Shown piece by piece: positions 1 through 5,697 of a stretch of DNA of 9,606 nt. The stretch lies in contig JAQGJY010000380.1 in NCBI GenBank assembly GCA_028290325.1, forward strand, positions 1 to 9,606. Direction: 5' to 3'. The stretch's first letter is position 1. Each line of letters begins with the position of its first letter. A program made the translations under genes and the position numbers. Under the pieces are notes generated by a model that saw nothing but the letters and a program-made list of their open reading frames with translations, was not told the origin of the DNA and made no database searches. This stretch comes from Tardiphaga sp. Its GTDB lineage: Bacteria > Pseudomonadota > Alphaproteobacteria > Rhizobiales > Xanthobacteraceae.

Positions 1-2384
1 CCTTCGGTCTCGCGAATATCCGCGATCTGCCGCGCCGGGACCCAGCCGTGCGGGGTCTCGATCAGGAGATCGCCGAGCTGCTGGGTCGTTCGCATGCTGT
101 CGGAAAGCCGGATCACCACATCGAAACGGCGATAGCCATCGAGCAGCCGCGATACGACGCGCCCGTTCGACAGGCTCGAGATCTGCGCGACGACAGCCGC
201 CGGCTGCACGCCATACAAGGCGGCGCGCGCATAATCGACGCGGATGTCGAGTTGCGGCACATCGACCTGTTTCTCGGTTTGCAGATCGGCGAGGCCCGGA
301 ATGTCCGCCATCCGCGCGCGCAGCAGCTCGGCCGCGCCGCGAATGCTTGCGAGGTCGTCTCCAAAGACCTTCAGCGCGAATTCAGCGCGCACGCCGGACA
401 ACAGGTGATCCAGCCGATGCGAGATCGGCTGACCGACATTGATGGCCGCCGGGAGCACGGCGAGGCGGTCGCGGATATCGGAGATGACGGCGGTCTTGGC
501 CCGCGACGTCGGCTTCAGTTCGACCTCGATCTCGGAATTGTGCACGCCCTCGGCATGTTCGTCGAGTTCGGCGCGGCCGGTGCGGCGGCCGACTTGCTTG
601 ACGTCGGGAATGTCGGCGATGATGCGCTCCGCGATCAAGCCGACGCGATTGGATTCCGACAAAGAGATTCCCGGATTGAACAGCACGTTGATCGTGAAGG
701 TGCCTTCGTTGAACGGCGGCAGAAACGCGCGCGGGAGCATCGTCGCGCCGACAGCGGCCAGCACGATCGCGCAAGCGGCGAGGGCCACGATCGGCCGGCC
801 GTTGTTGAGCGCGCGCCGCAGCACGGCGACGTTGGCGCGCTTCAGCGCGCGCAGGAGCGCGCTGTCGCCATGCGCCATTTGCTTCATATGCGGCAGCATG
901 AACGAGCACATCACGGGCGTCAGCGTGATCGAGACCACCAGACTGGCCAGAATGGCGACGATGTAAGCGATGCCGAGCGGCGCGAATAATCGGCCTTCGA
1001 TGCCCGAAAGCGCGAACAGCGGCAGGAATACCAGCACGACGATGGCGGTGGCATAGACGATGCCGGAGCGGACCTCCTGCGAGGCGGCGACGATGACATC
1101 AATGGCAGGACGCGGCGCTGAGCGTTCGCGATTGTCGCGCAGCCGCCGATAGATATTCTCGACGTCGACCACGGCGTCATCGACCAGCTCGCCGATCGCG
1201 ATCGCGATGCCGCCCAGTGTCATCGTGTTGATGCCGAGCCCGAACGCGTAAAAAACCGTGGCCGTCGCCAGGATCGAGACCGGAATGGCGGTCAGAGAAA
1301 TCAGAGTGGTGCGCCAGTTCATCAGAAACAGAAACAGCACGATGGCGACGACGATGCCGGCCTCGGCCAGCACGCGCTCGACATTGCCGATCGAGGACTC
1401 GATGAAGTTGGCCTGGCGGAAAATCAGCTGATCGGCTTTGATGCGGTTCGGCAGCGATGGCGCGATCTCCGCCAGCGTGCGCTCGATTTCGCGCGTCAGC
1501 TTGATCGTATCGACAGCGGGCTGCTTCTCGACCGAGACGATCACCGACGGCTTGCCCATGACGCCCGCATCGCCGCGTTTGACGCGTGGGGCGAATTCGA
1601 CCGTCGCGACCTGCCGCAAATAGACCGGCGTGCCGTTGACCTGCGCGATGGCGAGGCCGCGCAAATCCTCCAGGCTGGTGGTGCGGCCGATATTGCGGAT
1701 GACATATTCGCGGGAATGCTGATCGGTAAAGCCGCCGCCGGCATTGACGCCGAACTGCGCGAGCCCTCGCTCGATCTGGTCGTAGCTTACGCCGAGGTTT
1801 CGCAACGCCGGTGGGTGCGGTGACACGCGATACTGCCGGACCTCGCCGCCGATCGGAATCACCTGCGCGACGCCGGGGATCGACAGCAGACGCGGCCGGA
1901 TCACGAAGTCGGCGGTTTCGCGCAATTCCATCGGCGATGCGGTGTCGCCGGTGACGCCGATCAGAAGGATCTGCCCCATCAAGGACGACACCGGCCCGAG
2001 CTGCGGCGTCACATTGGCAGGCAATTGATCGCGCACCAATCCGAGACGTTCGGTGACAAGCTGGCGGTTGCGATAGATGTCGCTGCCCCAGTCAAACTCG
2101 ACATAGACGATCGACAGCCCGACGCCGGAGACCGAGCGCACGCGGCTGACGCCGGGCACGCCGTTCATCTGGGTCTCGATCACGAAGGTGACGAACTGCT
2201 CGACCTCCGGCGGCGCGAAGCCCTCGGCCTCCGTCATGATCGTAACGGTCGGCTTGTTGAGATCGGGAAACACATCGATCGGCAGACGACTGGTGCTGAA
2301 CACGCCGAGCGCGACCAGCACGCAGGCCAGGACCAGGACCAGGATGCGATTGCGAAGCGCGTGGCTGACGAGAAAACTGAACAT
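1..2384 (-). CDS. HME-family RND metal efflux pump (CusA/CzcA-like), C-terminus cut by window edge
   Basis: Inner-membrane proton-driven pump of the heavy-metal-efflux RND family, which exports metal ions with an adaptor and an outer-membrane channel. The frame is open from the ATG at 2384 to base 1 with no stop, giving about 794 residues; the family usually has about 1030-1050, so roughly the last quarter lies outside. Visible are TM1 (residues ~12-30), the porter-domain motif FAPPEVEQFVTF, TM2-TM4 with the family motif GELVDDAVVDVEN at ~398-410 (acidic D402, D403, D407, E409 in the membrane), TM5-TM6, TM7 (~530-550) and the second porter domain with LDHLLSGV (~658-665). A strong Shine-Dalgarno, GAGGAG, ends 8 bases before the ATG and overlaps the adaptor stop codon, so the pair is coupled. 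By eye, the CusA methionine triad is replaced by N566, N616 and H660, so copper/silver specificity should not be assumed. Family assignment is firm; the substrate is unknown. Confidence 0.93.
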   Translation of the reverse strand, partial: MFSFLVSHALRNRILVLVLACVLVALGVFSTSRLPIDVFPDLNKPTVTIMTEAEGFAPPEVEQFVTFVIETQMNGVPGVSRVRSVSGVGLSIVYVEFDWGSDIYRNRQLVTERLGLVRDQLPANVTPQLGPVSSLMGQILLIGVTGDTASPMELRETADFVIRPRLLSIPGVAQVIPIGGEVRQYRVSPHPPALRNLGVSYDQIERGLAQFGVNAGGGFTDQHSREYVIRNIGRTTSLEDLRGLAIAQVNGTPVYLRQVATVEFAPRVKRGDAGVMGKPSVIVSVEKQPAVDTIKLTREIERTLAEIAPSLPNRIKADQLIFRQANFIESSIGNVERVLAEAGIVVAIVLFLFLMNWRTTLISLTAIPVSILATATVFYAFGLGINTMTLGGIAIAIGELVDDAVVDVENIYRRLRDNRERSAPRPAIDVIVAASQEVRSGIVYATAIVVLVFLPLFALSGIEGRLFAPLGIAYIVAILASLVVSITLTPVMCSFMLPHMKQMAHGDSALLRALKRANVAVLRRALNNGRPIVALAACAIVLAAVGATMLPRAFLPPFNEGTFTINVLFNPGISLSESNRVGLIAERIIADIPDVKQVGRRTGRAELDEHAEGVHNSEIEVELKPTSRAKTAVISDIRDRLAVLPAAINVGQPISHRLDHLLSGVRAEFALKVFGDDLASIRGAAELLRARMADIPGLADLQTEKQVDVPQLDIRVDYARAALYGVQPAAVVAQISSLSNGRVVSRLLDGYRRFDVVIRLSDSMRTTQQLGDLLIETPHGWVPARQIADIRETE

Positions 2385-2392
2385 GATCTTCG

Positions 2393-2398
2393 CTCCTC
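2393..2398 (-). promoter_or_regulatory. Shine-Dalgarno of the RND pump, overlapping the adaptor stop
   Basis: On the minus strand the sequence reads TGAGGAGCGAAGATC then ATG. GAGGAG is a near-perfect ribosome binding site 8 bases before the pump start, and its first two bases belong to the TGA stop of the adaptor (2397-2399). This fixes the pump start at 2384 and suggests termination-reinitiation coupling of the two subunits. Confidence 0.8.
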
Positions 2399-4013
2399 AG
2401 CGAATCTGCGCCAATAGTTCGGCGCCCTGCGTCACCACGCGAACGCCGGCGGCCAGACCCGAGGCGATCAGCACGTTGTCAGCATCAAGCGGCTCGGTGC
2501 GAACCGGCAGCGGCACGAAACGCTCGGCACTGACATGGGCATAGACGACGTCCTGCCCGTTCGATCCGCGCACCAGACTGGCGCGCGGCACCGAGATGCC
2601 GGTCTGGCTGTCGCCGGTCGGCGCCAGCACCGTGACGAACTGGCCCAAACGAAGTCCCGACGTGTCGCCCTGGATCGCGAAATTGACCGGCACGGATTGA
2701 TTGCGGTCCGCGAAGCCCGCGCCGGCATAGGTCAGCGCCAGCGTGCGGTCGTCGCCAAGGCGCGCGGAGGCATCGCCCGCGTCCGAGATCGCGGTGAAAG
2801 ACAGCGCCTCGATCCACAAGCGCTTGGGATCGACGATGCGATAGACGATGGCGTTGGGCGATGCGATCTGGCCGGCGGTAGCGGCGGCTTCCGCGATGAT
2901 GCCATCGACCGGCGCGATCAGCGCTTCGGAATCACGCCGGGCGCGGTCAAGCGAGGCGCGGCGGATCTTCAATCCGTCGAGTTCGAGCTTCGATTCATCG
3001 AGTTGGGTCTTGGTTGCAGCTCCGTAGGGCACGAGCGACTCGAGCCGCGCCACGCGCCGCTCGACGATGGAAATCTGTTGATCGAGTTCGCCCTGGCGCT
3101 GACGCATGTCGGAGAGATCGATCGCCTGCAGGGGTGGCGTGACGTAGGCGAGCACGTCGCCCGTCTTCACAGGCGTGCCGAGCTTTGGAAAGCCGCCTGA
3201 TGGCGCGGAGAGCCGGCCGCCGACGGCGGCCTGCACCAGGCCGCTGGCATTGGGATCGGGCACGATACGGCCGGGCATTTCGCTGGCACGGCGATGCGCG
3301 GCGGGCGCGGTCAGCACGGTGCGGATCGCAAGGATGCGTTGCGTCGCTTTGGGCACCAGCGCGCTGCCGTCGGCCAGCCTTTGCGAGCGATCCCGCAACG
3401 AAGCCGCGGATGCGATCATCTCCGCGCGCGACGGAGTGACGACGAATAGCGCGCCGCATGTCCCGATCAGTAACGCGGTTGCCGCGCGGCGGTTGCGGCG
3501 GAGCAAGCTGGTCGCGGCGATGCCGGCCGCGAAGCCGCCAAGCGCCAGCAGCAACTGGCCGCCGCGCCCGGCGAAAGGCGGTGCGGCGCCGTCATGGGCG
3601 GCGGATTGGCTTGGCGGCACGATCAGCGTCGCGGCCAGAACGTCCGCGATGTCGCCGGCTTTGATGTCGAACAGCAACGGATAGGCGCCGGGCTTGGCCC
3701 ACGGCGCGGCGAGGCGATAGGTGCCGGTGCCCGTCGGCGTCGCCGTCGACGTCCCGTCCGGCGTATCGACCGCGATGCGCGCGTCGGCGATCGGCGCGTT
3801 GCTCAGGAAACTGTCGAGATGGATGTCGAGCCCGCCATCATGCAGGACGGCGACCAATTCGAACTGCTGCGATGCCGCCTCCGCGCGAGGCGCAAGGTCA
3901 GCGGCAGGTTTCGGTGTCTCCTCCTGGTGGCCTTCATGAGCCGACACAGGACAGGCGACAAAAAGCGATAGGACGACAGCGATGCCAAGCATCGTCTTGG
4001 AGATCGAGCGCAT
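2397..4013 (-). CDS. RND periplasmic adaptor (membrane fusion protein) with extra N-terminal domain and internal membrane hairpin
   Basis: Adaptor of the neighbouring metal efflux pump; it should link the RND protein to an outer-membrane channel. At 538 residues it is well above the usual 350-420. Order of parts: signal peptide (1-25, ends PVSA), a short His/Glu start (HEGHQEE, 26-32), a beta-rich domain (~50-133), a hydrophobic stretch (~152-171), a basic loop LRRNRR (171-176), a second hydrophobic stretch (~178-194) ending in PSRA, then the HlyD/CusB-type core. The core has a barrel-sandwich half at ~255-293, a helical hairpin at ~299-362, the other half at ~363-395 (APVDGIIAEA), a beta-barrel at ~397-465 and a membrane-proximal domain to the end. 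The positive-inside rule fits a two-pass membrane hairpin with both soluble parts in the periplasm. No good ribosome binding site precedes the ATG; M8 (3992) is an alternative start but shortens the signal peptide's charged end. The role is confident; the function of the N-terminal domain is unknown. Confidence 0.88.
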   Translation of the reverse strand: MRSISKTMLGIAVVLSLFVACPVSAHEGHQEETPKPAADLAPRAEAASQQFELVAVLHDGGLDIHLDSFLSNAPIADARIAVDTPDGTSTATPTGTGTYRLAAPWAKPGAYPLLFDIKAGDIADVLAATLIVPPSQSAAHDGAAPPFAGRGGQLLLALGGFAAGIAATSLLRRNRRAATALLIGTCGALFVVTPSRAEMIASAASLRDRSQRLADGSALVPKATQRILAIRTVLTAPAAHRRASEMPGRIVPDPNASGLVQAAVGGRLSAPSGGFPKLGTPVKTGDVLAYVTPPLQAIDLSDMRQRQGELDQQISIVERRVARLESLVPYGAATKTQLDESKLELDGLKIRRASLDRARRDSEALIAPVDGIIAEAAATAGQIASPNAIVYRIVDPKRLWIEALSFTAISDAGDASARLGDDRTLALTYAGAGFADRNQSVPVNFAIQGDTSGLRLGQFVTVLAPTGDSQTGISVPRASLVRGSNGQDVVYAHVSAERFVPLPVRTEPLDADNVLIASGLAAGVRVVTQGAELLAQIR

Positions 4014-4110
4014 AAGGTGAATGACCGCAAGAGCATGGCGTCGCCGGAGCGATCGACAATGCGAGAACAGGCGGCGTCACGCCCGCGGACGCAGGGCGCG
4101 ACGGCCGGGT

Positions 4111-4575
4111 TCAGGCGGTGGTTCGGGGTGGCCTGCGCGGGCCGTCCGGCGTGCGGCCGAGGCTTGCCGCGACTGCCGGAGCGGGGCGCTCCAGCGCGAT
4201 GCCATGCGGCGCGTCGATCATGGTCGCGGTCGCGAGCACGAAGGCCCCGCTCAGGCCGCAGGCGCAGCCGCAATTGCCGAGGCACAGATCAGCCTTCGTC
4301 GGCCGCGACTGGTCGGGCGTTTCGATTTGAGCCGCGTCAGCCTGACCGGCATCAGCCGGCGGCTGGCCGATGGACGCCTGGCTGGCATGGGTACTGGCAT
4401 GGGTCATGCTATGGTGGCCGCCGGCGCCGACCGCAGCGTCCGCCATGACATTCACGACAAAAGCCGTCGCGGCGTGCTTGATGGAATGGCAACCGGCCCA
4501 GGCAGGCAACACCTGCGCGGCGATCATCGCGATCGCCACGAGGGCAGCACTGAGGTGTCGTCCAATCCCGGTCAT
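4111..4575 (-). CDS. Small secreted Cys/His-containing protein leading the metal efflux operon
   Basis: I do not recognise a named family with certainty; it resembles the small DUF2946-like proteins found beside metal efflux genes. From the ATG at 4575 it has 154 residues. It has a signal peptide (residues 1-27, hydrophobic core LSAALVAIAMIAAQVL, likely cut after AWA), then a GCHS motif, a His-rich linker (H54, H55, H59, H63), an Ala/Pro/Gln-rich stretch, a Cys cluster CLGNCGCACG (C98, C102, C104, C106) followed by a short hydrophobic segment (~109-121), and an Arg/Pro-rich tail. It is exported, and the Cys/His content suggests metal or redox chemistry in the periplasm, which would suit its place 97 bases upstream of the adaptor. 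The in-frame GTG at 4596 would add seven residues; I prefer the ATG because GGGAAC lies just upstream and the signal peptide is complete from there. Coding status is likely; function is inferred from position only. Confidence 0.62.
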   Translation of the reverse strand: MTGIGRHLSAALVAIAMIAAQVLPAWAGCHSIKHAATAFVVNVMADAAVGAGGHHSMTHASTHASQASIGQPPADAGQADAAQIETPDQSRPTKADLCLGNCGCACGLSGAFVLATATMIDAPHGIALERPAPAVAASLGRTPDGPRRPPRTTA

Positions 4576-4603
4576 GCTGTTCCCATACGCCGACACCGCT
4601 GTT

Positions 4604-4650
4604 CGGGCAAACTCCGATTCGTCACATCGCCGTGACTCCGGGCAAACGCC
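4604..4650. repeat. 12-base direct repeat in the divergent intergenic region
   Basis: CGGGCAAACTCC at 4604-4615 recurs as CGGGCAAACGCC at 4639-4650, 11 of 12 identical, with starts 35 bases apart. Both lie between the efflux operon and glpR, close to the start of the small secreted protein. Paired sites at this distance could be a regulator binding site, most simply for the leftward metal operon. No regulator gene for it is in the window. Confidence 0.45.
4621..4636. promoter_or_regulatory. Short inverted repeat GTCAC-N6-GTGAC
   Basis: Perfect 5-base arms, GTCAC (4621-4625) and GTGAC (4632-4636), separated by ATCGCC. It sits exactly between the two copies of the CGGGCAAAC repeat, about 46-61 bases upstream of the small secreted protein start. 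It has a plausible operator shape but is short enough to arise by chance. Confidence 0.25.
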
Positions 4651-4663
4651 TTACCATCGACCG

Positions 4664-4679
4664 ACGCGCGATCGCGCGT
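4664..4679. promoter_or_regulatory. 16-base perfect palindrome upstream of glpR
   Basis: ACGCGCGATCGCGCGT is its own reverse complement over all 16 bases. It is noncoding and lies 53 bases before the glpR start. TTGACC (4679-4684), which overlaps its last base, could be a rightward -35 element, though I see no convincing -10 at the right distance. It is a candidate operator for divergent control. CG-rich palindromes are common in such genomes, so the meaning is uncertain. Confidence 0.35.
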
Positions 4680-4732
4680 TGACCGGGCTAGCCAATGGCA
4701 TCACCATGACTTCAACATAAACGGGGTACGAC

Positions 4733-5557
4733 GTGACCGGATTGAGCCATCGCCAGTCGGAAATTCTCAACATCGCGCGCGCCTTTGGCCGCGTCATGGT
4801 CGACGATCTGGTGCGACGCTTCGAGGTATCGGCGCAAACGATCCGCAAGGACCTCAACGATCTCTGCGATCAGCGCGCGCTGACGCGGATCCACGGTGGC
4901 GCTATCGTCGCATCCGGTGTAGAGAATTTGGCCTATGAGGCGCGGCGTTTCGTGGCCGCCGATGAGAAGAAAGCAATCGGCATCGCGGCGGCGGCACAAA
5001 TCCCGAACGGCTCATCGCTGTTCATCAATATCGGCACGACGACCGAGGAAGTCGCGAGCGCACTGACCTCGCACGAGGACCTGCTCGTCATCACCAACAA
5101 TCTCAACGTCGCGATGATGCTGTATCGGCATCCACGGATCGAAGTGATCGTCGCCGGCGGCGCGGTGCGGCGCGCCGACGGCGCGGTGATCGGCTCATCC
5201 GCGAACAGCCTGATCGCCGAATTCAAGGTGGACTACGCGATCATCGGCGCGTCGGCGATCGACGAGGAAGGCGCGCTGCTGGATTTCGATTATCGCGAGG
5301 TGCAGGCGGCGCAGGCGATCATCGCCAATGCGCGAAGCGTGATGCTGGTCGCGGACAGCACCAAATTGCGACGCAGCGCGCCGGTTCGCATTGCCCATAT
5401 CGGTCAGATCCAGACCTTCGTGACCGACACCGCGCTGCCGGTTTTGTTGAACGAGATTTGCCGCAACCGGGGCATCACCGTGATCGAGGCGATGGCGGCG
5501 AAAAGTGATCCGACCGATTTCGCCGAGCCGCCACCCGCGCAGGGGACCGCCGAATAA
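4733..5557 (+). CDS. glpR: DeoR-family repressor of glycerol-3-phosphate genes (GlpR)
   Basis: Transcriptional repressor expected to release DNA when it binds glycerol 3-phosphate. The 274 residues contain an N-terminal DeoR winged helix (residues ~4-57: RQSEIL, then VDDLVRRFEVSAQTIRKDL and the typical RIHGGA end) and a C-terminal phosphosugar-sensing domain (~75-255) with NIGTTTEEVA (~99-108), TNNLNVA, AGGAVRR (~141-147), IIGASAID and VADSTKL (~206-212). The start is GTG at 4733: an in-frame TAA lies 15 bases upstream, so no earlier start is possible, and GGGG is 6 bases before it. The last ~20 residues are a Pro/Ala-rich tail beyond the usual ~250. The effector and symbol are inferred from glpD 140 bases downstream; the motifs alone show only a sugar-phosphate DeoR protein. 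It is divergent from the metal operon. A CAACATA heptamer just upstream (4713-4719) also occurs in the glpD palindrome, which hints at autoregulation. Confidence 0.9.
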   Translation: MTGLSHRQSEILNIARAFGRVMVDDLVRRFEVSAQTIRKDLNDLCDQRALTRIHGGAIVASGVENLAYEARRFVAADEKKAIGIAAAAQIPNGSSLFINIGTTTEEVASALTSHEDLLVITNNLNVAMMLYRHPRIEVIVAGGAVRRADGAVIGSSANSLIAEFKVDYAIIGASAIDEEGALLDFDYREVQAAQAIIANARSVMLVADSTKLRRSAPVRIAHIGQIQTFVTDTALPVLLNEICRNRGITVIEAMAAKSDPTDFAEPPPAQGTAE

Positions 5558-5565
5558 AGCGGCGG
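5547..5565 (+). terminator. GC hairpin spanning the glpR stop codon, possible weak terminator
   Basis: CCGCCG (5547-5552) pairs perfectly with CGGCGG (5560-5565) around a 7-base loop that contains the TAA stop of glpR. It is followed by T-rich but interrupted sequence (ACTTTCGTGTTGC), so it is a poor classical terminator. It may reduce readthrough from glpR into glpD or protect the glpR transcript. Confidence 0.35.
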
Positions 5566-5566
5566 A

Positions 5567-5588
5567 CTTTCGTGTTGCTTTCGTTTTC
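5567..5588 (+). promoter_or_regulatory. Tandem CTTTCG repeat, candidate DeoR-type operator
   Basis: Two adjacent 11-base units, CTTTCGTGTTG and CTTTCGTTTTC, match at 9 of 11 positions, so the motif recurs once per helical turn. An inverted copy, CGAAAG, follows at 5609-5614. T-rich, helically phased TTTCG-type repeats are the known binding pattern of some DeoR-family regulators such as AgaR. Placed between glpR and glpD, this is a good candidate for GlpR binding. Assignment is by pattern and position only. Confidence 0.4.
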
Positions 5589-5628
5589 AGTTGTGATTTA
5601 GTGGTATCCGAAAGTTTATCGCTCAAAG

Positions 5629-5648
5629 CGCAACATATAAATGTTGCG
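5629..5648. promoter_or_regulatory. Perfect 8-base inverted repeat upstream of glpD (candidate operator over -10)
   Basis: CGCAACAT (5629-5636) and ATGTTGCG (5641-5648) are exact reverse complements around ATAA. The AT-rich centre (ATATAAAT) looks like a -10 element, so a bound repressor would occlude the promoter; I see no clear -35. It ends 49 bases before the chosen glpD start. As RNA it could also form a stem. Its arms share ATGTT with the E. coli GlpR operator but in a different arrangement, so it is not the same site. Confidence 0.45.
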
Positions 5649-5684
5649 ATGCATCAAATCCGGAACCAAAAGCCGGGATGATGC

Positions 5685-5690
5685 GAGGGG
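5685..5690 (+). promoter_or_regulatory. Shine-Dalgarno deciding the glpD GTG start
   Basis: GAGGGG lies 7 bases before the GTG at 5698 and is the only good ribosome binding site near the gene start. The upstream in-frame ATG (5641) is preceded by an A/T-rich sequence without purine complementarity. This supports the shorter GlpD. Confidence 0.65.
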
Positions 5691-5697
5691 ACGCCGG

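Noticed and set aside
48..989. A 313-codon plus-strand open frame opposite the RND pump
   Set aside because: The minus-strand frame encodes continuous, recognisable RND sequence across it; the plus-strand product is Arg/Asp/His-rich and has no recognisable domain or ribosome binding site.
1..2384. Possibility that the RND gene is a pseudogene
   Set aside because: The minus-strand frame is unbroken with all expected motifs in order; the gene simply lacks a stop inside the window because it is cut by the edge.
2535..3971. Several plus-strand open frames opposite the adaptor gene (for example 2535-3200, 3175-3684 and 3594-3971)
   Set aside because: They overlap one another and the adaptor, and their products are compositionally biased without motifs; shadows of the minus-strand gene.
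4576..4596. GTG at 4596 as the start of the small secreted protein
   Set aside because: It only adds seven residues before an already complete signal peptide, and the ATG at 4575 has a purine-rich GGGAAC at suitable distance.
4021..4720. Plus-strand open frames opposite the small secreted protein (4021-4635 and 4370-4720)
   Set aside because: The minus-strand product has a clear signal peptide and a Cys cluster and sits in an operon; the plus-strand products have neither and clash with the glpR promoter region.
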